From assembly GCF_023702065.1 (NCBI RefSeq), contig NZ_QFDM01000001.1, positions 248,001 to 312,000 of the forward strand: a DNA stretch of 64,000 nucleotides. Direction: 5' to 3'. Shown here one piece after another: positions 26,070 to 35,410 of the stretch; the first letter of the stretch is position 1, and each line of letters opens with the position of its first letter. The stretch comes from Methanoculleus oceani. GTDB lineage: Archaea; Halobacteriota; Methanomicrobia; Methanomicrobiales; Methanoculleaceae. The notes under the pieces are model-generated. The model was not told the origin of the DNA and made no database searches. It saw only the letters and a program-made list of their open reading frames with translations. The position numbers were made by a program, and so were the translations under genes.

Positions 26070-26747
26070 TTATTCTTCCGGTCTCCCGGACTCCCACCGG
26101 TCCAGCACGTCTTTCCCCTCGATGAAGACGAGCCCGTGCTTTCTCGCATACTCCATCGCACCCTCCTTGGAGAGTGCAAATCCCGTCTCGTCGTCCAGCA
26201 TCTCGCAGATCGTGACCGCCGGGGTGACCCCGGCCATGGCGGCAAGCGCGATCGAGAGTTCGGTCTGCCCGCGCCGCTCATCGAGCAGCCGGTCGGCGGC
26301 CCGGAGGAGCGCCATATGGCCCGGTGTCCGGAAGTGTGCTGCAAAGTCGTGCCCGCCGCCGTTGAGCGACCGCTTCACCTCTTCCGCTACGGCCGTGACC
26401 GTCAGAGCACGGTCACGGTCCGTGACCCCGGTATAGGTCTCCCGGTGGTTCACCCAGAGGGAGAACGACGAATGGTTCTTCGGATCGTAAGGCACTTCGC
26501 CGTCCTTCTCGACAAGGCTGCAGGCACGCAGAACGTCGTGCGCAAACGGCAGACCGAGCCTCTTTGCCGCCTCCGGGTGAACCGCCGTGCAGATCAGTCC
26601 GCCCCCGTCTTTACGCATCTGCCGGATGTGGGCAGGCGTGACCGCATCTGAACGGATCGCGAAATCCGTCTCGCGCTCCCGGTTGTCAAAGTCGTACAGC
26701 AGGACGAATTCGCCCCTCGCGAGGGCCTGTATGGCTGCATCAATCAT
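26070..26747 (-). CDS. ribB: 3,4-dihydroxy-2-butanone-4-phosphate synthase
   Basis: The 225-residue enzyme converts ribulose 5-phosphate to the four-carbon unit of riboflavin plus formate. Family motifs are the acidic loop DFDNRERETDF, KDGGGLICTA, the TGVTDRDRALTV segment and FRTPGHMALLRA. Its ATG overlaps the stop of the riboflavin kinase/regulator gene by eight bases, so the two form one riboflavin operon. A partly overlapping upstream frame of the recombinase-like gene is not used. Confidence 0.94.
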   Translation of the reverse strand: MIDAAIQALARGEFVLLYDFDNRERETDFAIRSDAVTPAHIRQMRKDGGGLICTAVHPEAAKRLGLPFAHDVLRACSLVEKDGEVPYDPKNHSSFSLWVNHRETYTGVTDRDRALTVTAVAEEVKRSLNGGGHDFAAHFRTPGHMALLRAADRLLDERRGQTELSIALAAMAGVTPAVTICEMLDDETGFALSKEGAMEYARKHGLVFIEGKDVLDRWESGRPEE

Positions 26748-27411
26748 GGGTAATCTCCACCTCGATCGTATCGTTATCGTTTAAGTTCAGGGCTTTGCGG
26801 AGTTCGCACCCGGCGATGACCTCGACGATGTCCTCCGGGTAGTGGGTGCGGGAAGGCACGACTATCGCGCATTTATGGCCCCTGATCCGGCAGGGAAGGA
26901 CCCTGGCCCCACCGAACGTCCGCTCATCGGCAGTAAACCCGGGAATATCGATCCAACCGGCATGGTCGAGCTGCTTGCGGACCTCAATGCTCGCCGCATC
27001 GAGCCTGATGTTCAGGGTTCCGGGGAAGGGTTCGAACCCGAGGCACCCACCGAACTGCTCCTTGTAGTGGGGGATGCTCATGTAGTAGCGCCCTTCCCCG
27101 AGCCCGCTGATCACGGTTCCGGCAAGGGTATACTGCCTGCGTTCCGGGTTGAAGATCCTGACGTAATCCGCATACTCCCGCTTCAGCGCCTGCTCGCCCT
27201 CCCGGGTGACGGCGACGTACTGGCCGTCGGGCTTCATCGACCGGACGACGAACTGCTGCCGCTCAAGGGCGATCAGCCGCCGCGAGGCGGTCTGGGGGCT
27301 GATCCCGAGCTCGTTCCCGAGCGACTGCGACGAGAGCCAGATCGGGCCCCGGCACCCGCCGAGCAGGGCGATCGTCTTCAAGGACTGCAGGTCTTCCGCT
27401 TCAACCATCAT
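26740..27411 (-). CDS. rbkR: Riboflavin kinase fused to an HTH domain (RbkR type)
   Basis: From ATG 27411 the protein has 223 residues. The first ~90 form a winged helix (SSQSLGNELGISPQTASRRL). The rest is the archaeal CTP-dependent riboflavin kinase domain (GTVISGLGEGRYYMSIPHY, FEPFPGTLNIRLD, GGARVLPCRIRGHKCAIVVP). HTH-fused kinases of this kind are known in archaea as RbkR, which both make FMN and regulate riboflavin genes. It sits in front of ribB. A TATA box at 27431-27438 places initiation at the ATG, so the longer frame from 27531 is unlikely. Its operator should lie in 27412-27529, but I could not define it. Confidence 0.9.
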   Translation of the reverse strand: MMVEAEDLQSLKTIALLGGCRGPIWLSSQSLGNELGISPQTASRRLIALERQQFVVRSMKPDGQYVAVTREGEQALKREYADYVRIFNPERRQYTLAGTVISGLGEGRYYMSIPHYKEQFGGCLGFEPFPGTLNIRLDAASIEVRKQLDHAGWIDIPGFTADERTFGGARVLPCRIRGHKCAIVVPSRTHYPEDIVEVIAGCELRKALNLNDNDTIEVEITHD

Positions 27412-27430
27412 ACCATAATTGAGATGCATA

Positions 27431-27438
27431 CTATATAC
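27431..27438 (-). promoter_or_regulatory. TATA box of the rbkR-ribB operon
   Basis: On the minus strand GTATATAG lies about 25 bases before the double ATG at 27411/27408, implying a leaderless transcript. It shares the 118-bp divergent spacer with the mevalonate operon. Confidence 0.6.
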
Positions 27439-27529
27439 GGGTTGCGCAAAAATCCCGATGGATGGATCTTCGTGAAATGTCGATGTGGTATACGCTAATT
27501 TTTTAAGTCGAAGTGTTAACAGTACCTGC

Positions 27530-28240
27530 ATGAAATCCGGAGTGCGGCATCAGCTTGCCGAGAAAATGGCAGGAGAGATCACACTTTCGGACTCACCGGG
27601 ACAGGCCCTCAAGAAGTGGCGGCAGAGTTTCAGCATCCCCCAGGGGCTGCTCGCCGAGCGTCTCGAGGTCTCTCCCTCCGTTATCAGCGATTACGAAAGC
27701 GGACGGCGAAAAAGTCCGGGAACCGCCATCGTCGGCAAGATCGTCGATACGATCCTCTCGATCGACGAGGACAACGGTAGCCGGTTCATCAACAAATTTG
27801 CAAAAATTCTGTACAGTGAGTTCGACGAAGACGTCATCTACGACATCCACGAGTATGCATCCCCCGTGGCTCTCTCCGACTTCGCCGGAGTCATCGAAGC
27901 CACGACGCTCTGCGGCCCGATGGACCAGACCGTCTACGGCTATACGGTGATCAACAGCCTCAATGCGATCCTCCAGCTCTCTTCGAGCGAGTTCAACCGC
28001 ATCTACGGCTGGAGCACGGAGCGTGCCCTCATCTTCACCGAGGTCTCGACCGGGAAGTCCCCCATGGTGGCGATCCGGGTCACGCCCTTCAAGCCCCGCT
28101 GCGTGGTGCTGCAGGGTATCAGCCCGGGAGAGGTGCACCCGATCATCCCGGGCCTTGCGGAGCGCGACCGGATCACCGTACTCTGCACGCAGATGGATGT
28201 CGAGACGATCATCAGTTCACTACGAGGAAAGGCATGGTAG
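27530..28240 (+). CDS. XRE-type HTH regulator leading the mevalonate operon
   Basis: From ATG 27530 ([13 protein letters not shown]) the protein has 236 residues. A helix-turn-helix lies at about 24-58 ([20 protein letters not shown], then [15 protein letters not shown]). A ~150-residue C-terminal domain ([37 protein letters not shown]) may be ligand-binding. Its stop overlaps the start of HMG-CoA synthase by seven bases, so both are read from one message. The upstream TTTTTTAAG (about 27498-27506) stands in for a TATA box. The context suggests control of isoprenoid synthesis, but no DNA target is proven. Confidence 0.85.
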   Translation: MKSGVRHQLAEKMAGEITLSDSPGQALKKWRQSFSIPQGLLAERLEVSPSVISDYESGRRKSPGTAIVGKIVDTILSIDEDNGSRFINKFAKILYSEFDEDVIYDIHEYASPVALSDFAGVIEATTLCGPMDQTVYGYTVINSLNAILQLSSSEFNRIYGWSTERALIFTEVSTGKSPMVAIRVTPFKPRCVVLQGISPGEVHPIIPGLAERDRITVLCTQMDVETIISSLRGKAW

Positions 28241-29286
28241 GCATTTATTCATACGGCGTATACATCCCGCGATACCGGATAAAAGTCCCGGAGATCGCCC
28301 GGGTATGGGGTGCCAACGCAGACGACATCACCCGGGGTCTCGGTGTCTTTGAGAAGTCCGTCCCCGATCTCGACGAGGATACCGCAACGATCGCCGTCGA
28401 GGCGGCCCGTGCCGCCCTCCGGCGGAGGGAGATCGATCCCGAGGCGATCGGGGCCATCTACGTGGGAAGCGAATCACACCCCTACGCGGTCAAGCCCACG
28501 GCCTGCACGGTCGGCGAGGCAATCGGGGCGACCCCCAACATGACCGCCGCAGACTACGAGTTTGCGTGCAAAGCAGGAACAGCGGGCATCCAGACCTGCA
28601 TGGGCATGGTCAAGAGCGGGATGATCCCGTTCGGGATCGCCATCGGTGCGGATGTGGCACAGGGCGCTCCCGGCGACGCGCTCGAGTACACGGCGGCAGC
28701 CGGCGGGGCGGCGTTCGTCATCGGCGACGGGGAGACCATCGCCGATATCAACCGGACCTGCTCCTACACCACCGACACGCCCGACTTCTGGCGGCGCGAA
28801 GGACAGAACTACCCCCGCCACGGCGGGCGGTTCACCGGCGACCCGGGCTATTTCAAGCACGTCCAGGGCGCCGCCCGGCTGATGCTCGAGCAGGCGGGCA
28901 CGATCCCGAAGGACTACGACTACGCCGTCTTCCACCAGCCCAACGCGAAGTTCCCCCAGCGGGTGGCAAAGATGCTCGGGTTTACCGACGAGCAGATCCG
29001 ACCCGGCCTCGTCGTCCCGAGGCTCGGCAACACCTACTCGGGGGCATCGATGATCGGGCTTGCGGCTACGCTCGACGTGGCGAAACCAGGCGATCGGATC
29101 TTCGTCACCTCGTTCGGTTCCGGGGCCGGGAGCGACGCCTTCGACATCACGGTCACCGATGCCATCGAGTCCGGGGAGTTCGACCGGGCGGCGGCGCCGA
29201 GCGTGGAGAAACTGCTCGCAAACCCGACTTACCTCGACTATGCACTGTATGCCAAACACAAGGGAAAGATCGTGATGCAGAAATGA
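28234..29286 (+). CDS. Hydroxymethylglutaryl-CoA synthase
   Basis: The 350-residue archaeal HMG-CoA synthase condenses acetyl-CoA with acetoacetyl-CoA. It has the start [18 protein letters not shown]-like [11 protein letters not shown], the nucleophile region [11 protein letters not shown] (Cys ~112), the histidine in [12 protein letters not shown] and [13 protein letters not shown]. It overlaps the upstream regulator by seven bases and the downstream thiolase by ATGA. In archaea this enzyme forms a complex with the thiolase and a DUF35 protein, passing acetoacetyl-CoA directly. All three genes are consecutive here. Confidence 0.94.
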   Translation: MVGIYSYGVYIPRYRIKVPEIARVWGANADDITRGLGVFEKSVPDLDEDTATIAVEAARAALRRREIDPEAIGAIYVGSESHPYAVKPTACTVGEAIGATPNMTAADYEFACKAGTAGIQTCMGMVKSGMIPFGIAIGADVAQGAPGDALEYTAAAGGAAFVIGDGETIADINRTCSYTTDTPDFWRREGQNYPRHGGRFTGDPGYFKHVQGAARLMLEQAGTIPKDYDYAVFHQPNAKFPQRVAKMLGFTDEQIRPGLVVPRLGNTYSGASMIGLAATLDVAKPGDRIFVTSFGSGAGSDAFDITVTDAIESGEFDRAAAPSVEKLLANPTYLDYALYAKHKGKIVMQK

Positions 29287-30443
29287 GAGACGTAGCAGTA
29301 ATCGGAGTCGGGTGCACGGAGTTCGGGGAGCACTGGGGCACATCGTTCCGCGACCTCTTCGTCAAGGCGGGGGCGCTGGCGCTCGATGATGCCGGGGTCA
29401 CCGGCGAGAACATCGACGCCCTCTACGTGGGGAACATGAGTGCCGGGCGATTCGTCGAGCAGGAGCACATCGGTGCCCTGATTGCGGACTATGCCGGGCT
29501 CGCGACCAACCACGTCGCCTCGACCCGGGTGGAAGCGGCCTGCGCCTCCGGCGGGCTTGCCTTCCGGCAGGCGGTTATCGCGGTCGCAAGCGGCATGGAG
29601 GATATCGTCGTCGCCGCGGGCGTCGAGAAGATGACCGATGTCGGAACCGGGGCGAGCGTGGACATGCTCGCGAGCGCCGCGGACCGCGAGTGGGAAGGGT
29701 TTGCCGGGGCGACCTTCCCCGGGCTCTACGCGATGATCGCGACCGACTACATGCACCGCTACCCCCTCACCCGGGAGCAGCTCGCACAGGTCGCGGTGAA
29801 GAACCACGAGAACGGCGCAAAGAACCCGATCGCCCAGTTCCAAAATCGTATCACGGTCGATACGGTGCTGAACTCATCGCTGGTCGCCGACCCCCTGCGG
29901 CTCTTCGACTGCTCGCCGATCACCGACGGGGCGGCGGCGGTCGTCGTGGTCCCGCTCGAACGCGCCCGCGAGTTCACCGATTCGCCGGTGCGGGTGCTCG
30001 CAAGCGCCCAGGCGAGCGATACCATCGCGCTCCACGACCGGCGGGACATATCCACCCTGGACGCCTCGGTCGCCGCAGGCAAGCGGGCGTTTTCGCAGGC
30101 AGGCCTCACCCACAGGGATATCGACATGCTGGAGGTCCACGACTGCTTCACGATCGCCGAGATCTGCGCGATCGAGGACCTCGGGTTCTGTAAGAAAGGC
30201 GAGGCGGGGAGACTCACCGCGGAAGGGGCGACGGCCCTCGGCGGGGAGATCCCGGTGAACACGAGCGGCGGCCTGAAGGCCTGCGGCCACCCGGTCGGTG
30301 CGACCGGGATCAAGCAGGTCTACGAGATCGTCAACCAGCTCCGCGGCGAGGCCGGGGCCCGGCAGGTGGACGCGGAGATCGGTATGGCCCACAACGTGGG
30401 CGGCACCGGCGCGACGGTCGTCGTGCACATCCTGGGGGCCTGA
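29283..30443 (+). CDS. Archaeal thiolase (acetyl-CoA acetyltransferase)
   Basis: From ATG 29283 the protein has 386 residues of the archaeal thiolase/SCP2-thiolase-like class. The nucleophilic cysteine is in [12 protein letters not shown] (~85). [12 protein letters not shown] and [12 protein letters not shown] supply the other active-site residues. It makes acetoacetyl-CoA from two acetyl-CoA for the adjacent HMG-CoA synthase. Coupling is by ATGA overlap upstream, and the DUF35 gene follows after two bases. The long upstream extension of the frame is out-of-frame HMGS sequence. Confidence 0.93.
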   Translation: MRDVAVIGVGCTEFGEHWGTSFRDLFVKAGALALDDAGVTGENIDALYVGNMSAGRFVEQEHIGALIADYAGLATNHVASTRVEAACASGGLAFRQAVIAVASGMEDIVVAAGVEKMTDVGTGASVDMLASAADREWEGFAGATFPGLYAMIATDYMHRYPLTREQLAQVAVKNHENGAKNPIAQFQNRITVDTVLNSSLVADPLRLFDCSPITDGAAAVVVVPLERAREFTDSPVRVLASAQASDTIALHDRRDISTLDASVAAGKRAFSQAGLTHRDIDMLEVHDCFTIAEICAIEDLGFCKKGEAGRLTAEGATALGGEIPVNTSGGLKACGHPVGATGIKQVYEIVNQLRGEAGARQVDAEIGMAHNVGGTGATVVVHILGA

Positions 30444-30445
30444 AG

Positions 30446-30838
30446 ATGTCGGTATCACGGTTCTGGAGAAAGATTCCGCAGCGCTACAACCTCATCGGGA
30501 CGCAGTGCACGACCTGCGGGCGGCACTTCTTCCCGCCCCGGTCGCTCTGCCCCGATTGCCGGAGGAGCGGCGAGATCGTCGACCACAAGTTCATTGGCAA
30601 GGGAACGGTCGTCACCTACACGGTGATCCGGTCGGCAAGCGATCAGTTCGAGCACACTACCCCGTATGTCCTTGCGATCGTAGCACTCGACGAGGGGCCG
30701 AGGCTCACCACCCAGGTTGCCTGCCTCCCCGAGGAGGCGAAGATCGGGATGCGGGTCAAAAGCGTCTTCCGCCGGGTGGCGGCGGACGGCGAGAGCGGCA
30801 CCATCCACTACGGCACGAAGTTCGTGCCGGCGGAGTAG
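30446..30838 (+). CDS. DUF35 zinc-ribbon/OB-fold scaffold protein
   Basis: This 130-residue protein has a rubredoxin-like zinc ribbon (CTTCGRHFFPPRSLCPDC, about 22-39) and an OB-fold DUF35 domain (GTVVTYTVIRSA, PYVLAIVALDEGPRL). In archaea the DUF35 protein bridges thiolase and HMG-CoA synthase and helps bind CoA in a shared channel. It is the last gene of the operon. Family and context agree well. Confidence 0.92.
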   Translation: MSVSRFWRKIPQRYNLIGTQCTTCGRHFFPPRSLCPDCRRSGEIVDHKFIGKGTVVTYTVIRSASDQFEHTTPYVLAIVALDEGPRLTTQVACLPEEAKIGMRVKSVFRRVAADGESGTIHYGTKFVPAE

Positions 30839-31365
30839 CCCTTTACTCTTTTTGGGGTCTCACGCAAGAGGGACTCCATCACTATCCCTCCATTGGCGAT
30901 TCATGCGGAGTTCGGGAGAGGGTTGTTGGCAGTTCCCTTCGCACCTGACGGTGCTCAAGCTCCGTTCCTGCGGACAGTCGTTCTCCGGAGCGTCGTCCCT
31001 CGGTATTATGCTCCTGCTCTTCGAACCTGTTGATTCCCTGTGGCTACATCTGGCACGGATTCCGTGGGGGAATCGCCATGAGGGGAGGGGCTGACGGGGA
31101 GGGGGGCTTGCCCCCTCGAAACCCTCCGGGTTTCTCATGCTCACTCCGTTCGCACTCCCCATTGTCCCCACCCCCGCGATGCGATATCCAATGGAAATCG
31201 GTTGATGGGATAGCGAGATTGCGACTAGTTACAGAGCAGGAACACAAGAAATCGTTAAACTTCGAGAGGGGCTTTCACGTCCGCTATGTTCGTATTTTCT
31301 CCCACCAGGGATCAAGACGCGAGTTCCAGATAGGGAAGCCCTGGCAAACCCTGATCTGGAAACCC
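30839..31365. other. 527-bp spacer with one repeat copy and hairpins
   Basis: A single relative of the 46-bp repeat (GCACCTGACGGTGCTCAAGC, then TCCG) lies at 30941-30964. A hairpin GATTCC-GTGGG-GGAATC is at 31058-31074, and GGGGGC-TT-GCCCCC near 31106-31119. Frames across it are GC-driven and show no family. It separates the convergent mevalonate operon and trm5. Confidence 0.5.
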
Positions 31366-32292
31366 TCACTTCTTCTCCACCACAATATCATACACCGCGT
31401 GCCACTTCCCCGGCGAATAGGTCCTGACCTGCCGCTCGGCGATCTCGCCGCCGGTCACCGCCCGAATCAGGGGGAGATACTCCCCCTCCCGCTCCTCGAG
31501 CGCGTAGAGGTGGATCGTCCCGCCGTCCCGGCAGAGCGCGGCGGCCGCCGGGAGGAACTCCGGCGCGGCGAGGGGGAGGTTCATGACGACCCGGTCGAAG
31601 GGAACAAACCCGATCCGGGGAAGGTGGGCGGCGTCGGCGAGCATCGGGATGACGTTTGTCGCCCGGTTGAGCGCGATGTTGTGGACCAGGAGGTGGACCG
31701 CGGCGGGGTTGAGGTCCGCGGCGACGACGAGAGCGGCCCTGTGGGCAAGGGTGATCGCGAACGGCCCGACCCCGGCGAACATATCGAGGACCCGCTCCCC
31801 CTCCCCCATCGCCTCGAGGACCCGCTGCCGCTCGGTCGAGAGCCGGGCCGAGAAGTAGGCGAGGGCAAGGTCCACGTCGAAGGAGAGCCCGTACTCGGTC
31901 ACCCGGGTGCGGGTGGAGGGAACACCCGCAAGGACGGAGAACCGGCGGGTGCGGTACTCCCCCTCGACCGCGGTCTGGGGGAACAGCACCGTCTCGAGCG
32001 ACGGCCGGGAGGCGAGCAGCCGCTCTGCGCCTTCCGGATCGTTCTCCTGCATGATGGCGATCCCGCCCACGAGCTCGTGGCGTGGGAGAACGGCCTGCTC
32101 CGGCACCGCCTCGAACTCGCACCGGACGGCGCCCGGGACCTCCTCCGTCACCGGGAAGAGGACCGCATCGCCCTCGGGGCGCGGCCTGAAGTTCCGGTCG
32201 AGGAGCCCTTCTTCAAGCAGCCGGCGCCGAGTCTGCTCGGCCTCTCGCTTCGGTACCGCAAGGCACCACTGTTCTTCTCCCACATCGACCAC
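31366..32292 (-). CDS. trm5: tRNA (guanine37-N1)-methyltransferase
   Basis: This 308-residue protein is of the archaeal Trm5 type. A substrate-recognition N-terminal domain is followed by FDVDLALAYFSARLSTER and a Rossmann methyltransferase fold with motif I VLDMFAGVGPFAI (SAM binding). AADLNPAAVHLLVHNI and the NLPLAAPEFL (N-L-P) motif contact the methyl group and guanine. It makes m1G37, which prevents frameshifting and is a step to wyosine. It is divergent from the HMG-CoA reductase gene with 34 bases between starts, so the promoters overlap. Confidence 0.9.
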   Translation of the reverse strand: MVDVGEEQWCLAVPKREAEQTRRRLLEEGLLDRNFRPRPEGDAVLFPVTEEVPGAVRCEFEAVPEQAVLPRHELVGGIAIMQENDPEGAERLLASRPSLETVLFPQTAVEGEYRTRRFSVLAGVPSTRTRVTEYGLSFDVDLALAYFSARLSTERQRVLEAMGEGERVLDMFAGVGPFAITLAHRAALVVAADLNPAAVHLLVHNIALNRATNVIPMLADAAHLPRIGFVPFDRVVMNLPLAAPEFLPAAAALCRDGGTIHLYALEEREGEYLPLIRAVTGGEIAERQVRTYSPGKWHAVYDIVVEKK

Positions 32293-32326
32293 CAGCCATC
32301 TTTAGGTATGAGTTCTCATACTATTC

Positions 32327-33535
32327 ATGGATGAGTATATCGGGAGGCTGAAAGACGGCTCCCTCAAACTCTACGCGCTCGAGAAAGAACTCCCGCCCGA
32401 GGAGGCCGTCCGGGTGCGGCGGGCGTTCGTCGAGGGCGAGACCGGCACCGCCCTCCACGCGGTGGGGTCGTTTACGATCGGGATCGAGCGGGTGGTGAAG
32501 CGCAACATCGAGAACATGATCGGCGCCGTACAGGTGCCGCTCGGCGTTGCGGGGCCGCTTCCCGTGAGGGGCGAGTACGCCGCCGGGTCGTATTACCTCC
32601 CCCTGGCCACGACCGAAGGGGCGCTCGTCGCCTCGGTGAACCGCGGATGCTCGCTGATCGGCCGGGCGGGGGGCGCGGACGTGCGGATCATGCGGGATGG
32701 GATGACCCGGGCGCCGGTCTTTGCCGCCCGCGACGTCGTCCATGCCCGGGACGTTGCTGCCTGGGTGGAGGGGCACGTCGCCGAGATCCGAAAGGTAGCG
32801 GAGAGCACCACGAAACACGGGGAGTTCCTCGACGCCGTCACCTACGTTGCCGGGACGAGCGTCTTCGTCCGGCTCGAGTTCGACACGAAGGACGCCATGG
32901 GCATGAACATGGTGACGATAGCAAGCCAGAAGGTGGGCGAACTCATCGAGCGTGAGACCGGGGCCCGCCTCGTCGCCACCTCCGGGAACATGTGCACCGA
33001 CAAGAAGCCGGCGGCGATCAACCTGGTCCGGGGCCGGGGGAAGACCGTGGTCGCGGGGGTGCGGCTGACCGACGCGATGGTCGCCGACCTCTTGAAGACC
33101 GATGCGGAGACGCTCATCGAGGTCAACTACAGGAAGAACCTTGTGGGCTCGGCCCGGGCGGCCTCGTTCGGGTTCAACGCCCATGCCGCAAACGTCGTCG
33201 CCGCGATGTTCATCGCCTGCGGGCAGGACCCCGCCCATGTCGTCGAGGGGAGCACCGCGATCACCACCGTCGACCGGGTGGACGGCGGCGTCTACGTCTC
33301 GGTCACCCTCCCCTCACTCCCGGTGGGGACGGTCGGCGGCGGCACGGGGGTCGATACCCAGCGGGAGTGCCTGGAACTCCTCGGCGTCGCGGGTGGTGGC
33401 GACCCGCCGGGAGCTCATGCAAAGGCATTAGCGGAGATCGTGGGGGCGGGGGTGCTCGCCGGCGAGCTCTCCCTCCTCGGCGCCCTCGCGGCCCAGCACC
33501 TGGCCCGGGCCCACCAGGAGCACGGTCGGGGATAA
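32327..33535 (+). CDS. hmgA: HMG-CoA reductase, class I
   Basis: The 402-residue enzyme reduces HMG-CoA to mevalonate with NADPH, the committing step to archaeal lipids. Catalytic motifs are complete: the glutamate in ATTEGALVASVNRGC, the lysine in CTDKKPAAIN, the aspartate in GQDPAHVVEGS and the histidine in LARAHQEH near the C-terminus. It is not in the operon with HMG-CoA synthase but lies 1.5 kb downstream, beyond the divergent trm5. Confidence 0.96.
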   Translation: MDEYIGRLKDGSLKLYALEKELPPEEAVRVRRAFVEGETGTALHAVGSFTIGIERVVKRNIENMIGAVQVPLGVAGPLPVRGEYAAGSYYLPLATTEGALVASVNRGCSLIGRAGGADVRIMRDGMTRAPVFAARDVVHARDVAAWVEGHVAEIRKVAESTTKHGEFLDAVTYVAGTSVFVRLEFDTKDAMGMNMVTIASQKVGELIERETGARLVATSGNMCTDKKPAAINLVRGRGKTVVAGVRLTDAMVADLLKTDAETLIEVNYRKNLVGSARAASFGFNAHAANVVAAMFIACGQDPAHVVEGSTAITTVDRVDGGVYVSVTLPSLPVGTVGGGTGVDTQRECLELLGVAGGGDPPGAHAKALAEIVGAGVLAGELSLLGALAAQHLARAHQEHGRG

Positions 33536-33546
33536 CACAATCCCCC

Positions 33547-34011
33547 TTAGAAACGGAACCACTTCATCATGACCAGGGCGTCTTCATCGTTTGCGTAATA
33601 GGAAGCGATATGTAAGACCACCCGGTAGCCGAGACGGCGATAGAACTCCTGCGCCCCGGCGTTGGTGATCCGGACCTCCAGCTGGACTGCGCTCGCGCCT
33701 AAAACGGCATACTCCTGCTCCAGGCGGCGGATGAGGTGCTGCCCGATCCCCCGGCGCCGGTACCCGGGGGCGACCGCGAGGTTCATGATGTGCCCGTACA
33801 CCTCTTCCCCGGTGTCCTCAACGCCCCCCGCGACGAAGCCGGCCAGGTCCCCGTTGTCTTTAGCCACAAAAAACGTCTCCGGGTAGTAGGCAAGCGACTC
33901 CTGGAGCGTCCTCTCGTCCCAGGGGTCGTCGAAGGCCGACCTCTCGATGGCAACTATCTGCGGAATGTCTGCAGGCTGTGCCCGGCGAATGGTGAGTTGA
34001 AGCGGCATCAT
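33547..34011 (-). CDS. rimI: Ribosomal-protein-alanine/N-terminal acetyltransferase RimI type
   Basis: The 154-residue GNAT enzyme has IRRAQPADIPQIVAIERSAF at the start, the acetyl-CoA loop VAPGYRRRGIGQHLI and the end NAGAQEFYRRLGY. The archaeal RimI/Ard1 group acetylates protein N-termini. It lies convergent with hmgA (11 bases) and divergent from the DUF1015 gene. A minus-strand CTATATTAG at about 34046-34054 fits its TATA box. The second ATG at 34008 is an equally possible start. Confidence 0.88.
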   Translation of the reverse strand: MMPLQLTIRRAQPADIPQIVAIERSAFDDPWDERTLQESLAYYPETFFVAKDNGDLAGFVAGGVEDTGEEVYGHIMNLAVAPGYRRRGIGQHLIRRLEQEYAVLGASAVQLEVRITNAGAQEFYRRLGYRVVLHIASYYANDEDALVMMKWFRF

Positions 34012-34096
34012 AGTTACCGGTCTCCCCCTTGTGGAGTGCCTTATCTAATATAGTGTCAGGGGACAAAATAGTAGGCACATACGAGTGGCGGTTTCT

Positions 34097-35362
34097 ATGG
34101 TTCAGATCTATCGTTTCGCGGCGGTCCGTCCGGGTCGGGGGTACTCCGAAAAGATTCCTTCCGTGCCCTACGACGTGGTGACGGCAGAGGAGGCCCGGGA
34201 GTGTATCGAGGAGAACCCCCTGAGTTTTCTGCGAGTCAGCCGGCCGGACGCCGAACTCCCCGGTCTCGCTCCGCACGACGACCGGGTCTACCAGCGGTCG
34301 CGGGAGGTCTTCGACGGCATGCTTGCGGACGGCCTGATGCAGCGGGACCCCCAGCCCGGAATGTACGTCTACCGGGCCGTCCAGGACGGCGAAGAGTTCA
34401 TCGGGCTGGTCTGCTGCGTGGCGACGGAAGACTACGAGAGCCGGCGGATCCGGCGGCATGAACTCACCAGGTACGACAAGGAGGAGGACCGGACCCGGCA
34501 CATCGACGCGGTCGGGGCCAACACCGGCCTGGTCTTCCTGCTCTACCGCGATTCCGGCGAGATCTTCCCTTACGTCCGCTCACTCATCGACGAAACGGGG
34601 CCCGACGGGAGCACCACGAGCGGCTCGGGAGTACTCCACCAGGTCTACCGGGTCGTCGATGAAGCGGTCCTCTCCCGCCTCGAGGGTCTTTTCTCGTCGG
34701 TTCCGGAAACCTACATCGCAGACGGGCATCACCGGGCCAAATCGGCGGTGAACGTGGCGGAGAGGCGGCGAAGCGACGGCAGATTCACCGAAGAGGCAGG
34801 GAAGTTCATGGTGGTCCTCTTCGCCCACGACCGGGTCCGCATTCACGGCTACAGCAGGCTTGTTTCGGATCTCGGCGGCTACGCCACCCCCCGTGAGTTC
34901 ATCGAGGCGCTCCCGAAGTCGGGCTGGAACGTTCGGGCCTACGGGAAGGTCGACGCTGCCGGCTACCAGATCCCGCCGCTCGCGGCCCGGGATGCGCCGG
35001 TACATGTGATGCACTTCTACCTGGATGGGACCTGGTACGAGGTCTCCCGGCCGATCGCGGACCCCGCAGACCTGATCGGGTCGCTCGACGTCTCGGTCCT
35101 CCAGAAGGACGTCCTCGAGGGGATGCTCGGCATCTCCGACCCCCGCGGCGACCCGAGACTCCACTACATGGGTGGGGCAAAACCCCTCTCCGCTCTCGAG
35201 CGGCTCGTGGACTCCGGCAGGTACGCTCTCGCGGTAGCGATGCAGCCGGTGCGGGTCGAGACGGTGCTCGCGATCGCCGATATGGACGGCGTCATGCCCC
35301 CGAAGTCCACCTGGTTCGAGCCGAAACTCCTCTCGGGGCTCGTCGTCCATACCATCGACTGA
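34097..35362 (+). CDS. DUF1015 family protein
   Basis: From ATG 34097 the protein has 421 residues; an in-frame GTG at 34085 would add four. DUF1015 features are visible: RPGRGYSEKIPSVPYDVVTA, RVYQRSREVFDGML, RRHELTRYDKEEDRTRHI and YIADGHHRAKSAVNVAERRR, the last with a conserved HH pair resembling an active site. The end NPRG-like RGDPRLHYMGG is also typical. The family is widespread in anaerobes and sometimes proposed to act in serine or phospho-metabolite chemistry. The function is not visible here. The gene is monocistronic between rimI and hisG. Confidence 0.85.
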   Translation: MVQIYRFAAVRPGRGYSEKIPSVPYDVVTAEEARECIEENPLSFLRVSRPDAELPGLAPHDDRVYQRSREVFDGMLADGLMQRDPQPGMYVYRAVQDGEEFIGLVCCVATEDYESRRIRRHELTRYDKEEDRTRHIDAVGANTGLVFLLYRDSGEIFPYVRSLIDETGPDGSTTSGSGVLHQVYRVVDEAVLSRLEGLFSSVPETYIADGHHRAKSAVNVAERRRSDGRFTEEAGKFMVVLFAHDRVRIHGYSRLVSDLGGYATPREFIEALPKSGWNVRAYGKVDAAGYQIPPLAARDAPVHVMHFYLDGTWYEVSRPIADPADLIGSLDVSVLQKDVLEGMLGISDPRGDPRLHYMGGAKPLSALERLVDSGRYALAVAMQPVRVETVLAIADMDGVMPPKSTWFEPKLLSGLVVHTID

Positions 35363-35410
35363 AAAATCCATATCATCATCTTTAACTCTTTTTCTGCCCG
35401 ATCACCTTTT

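Noticed and set aside
27031-27039. tRNA T-loop-like sequence TTCGAACCC
   Set aside because: It lies inside the riboflavin kinase coding region, and no acceptor or anticodon stems can be formed around it.
31030-32334. 434-codon plus-strand frame opposite trm5
   Set aside because: It is an antisense shadow without recognisable domains, and trm5 on the minus strand has all methyltransferase motifs.
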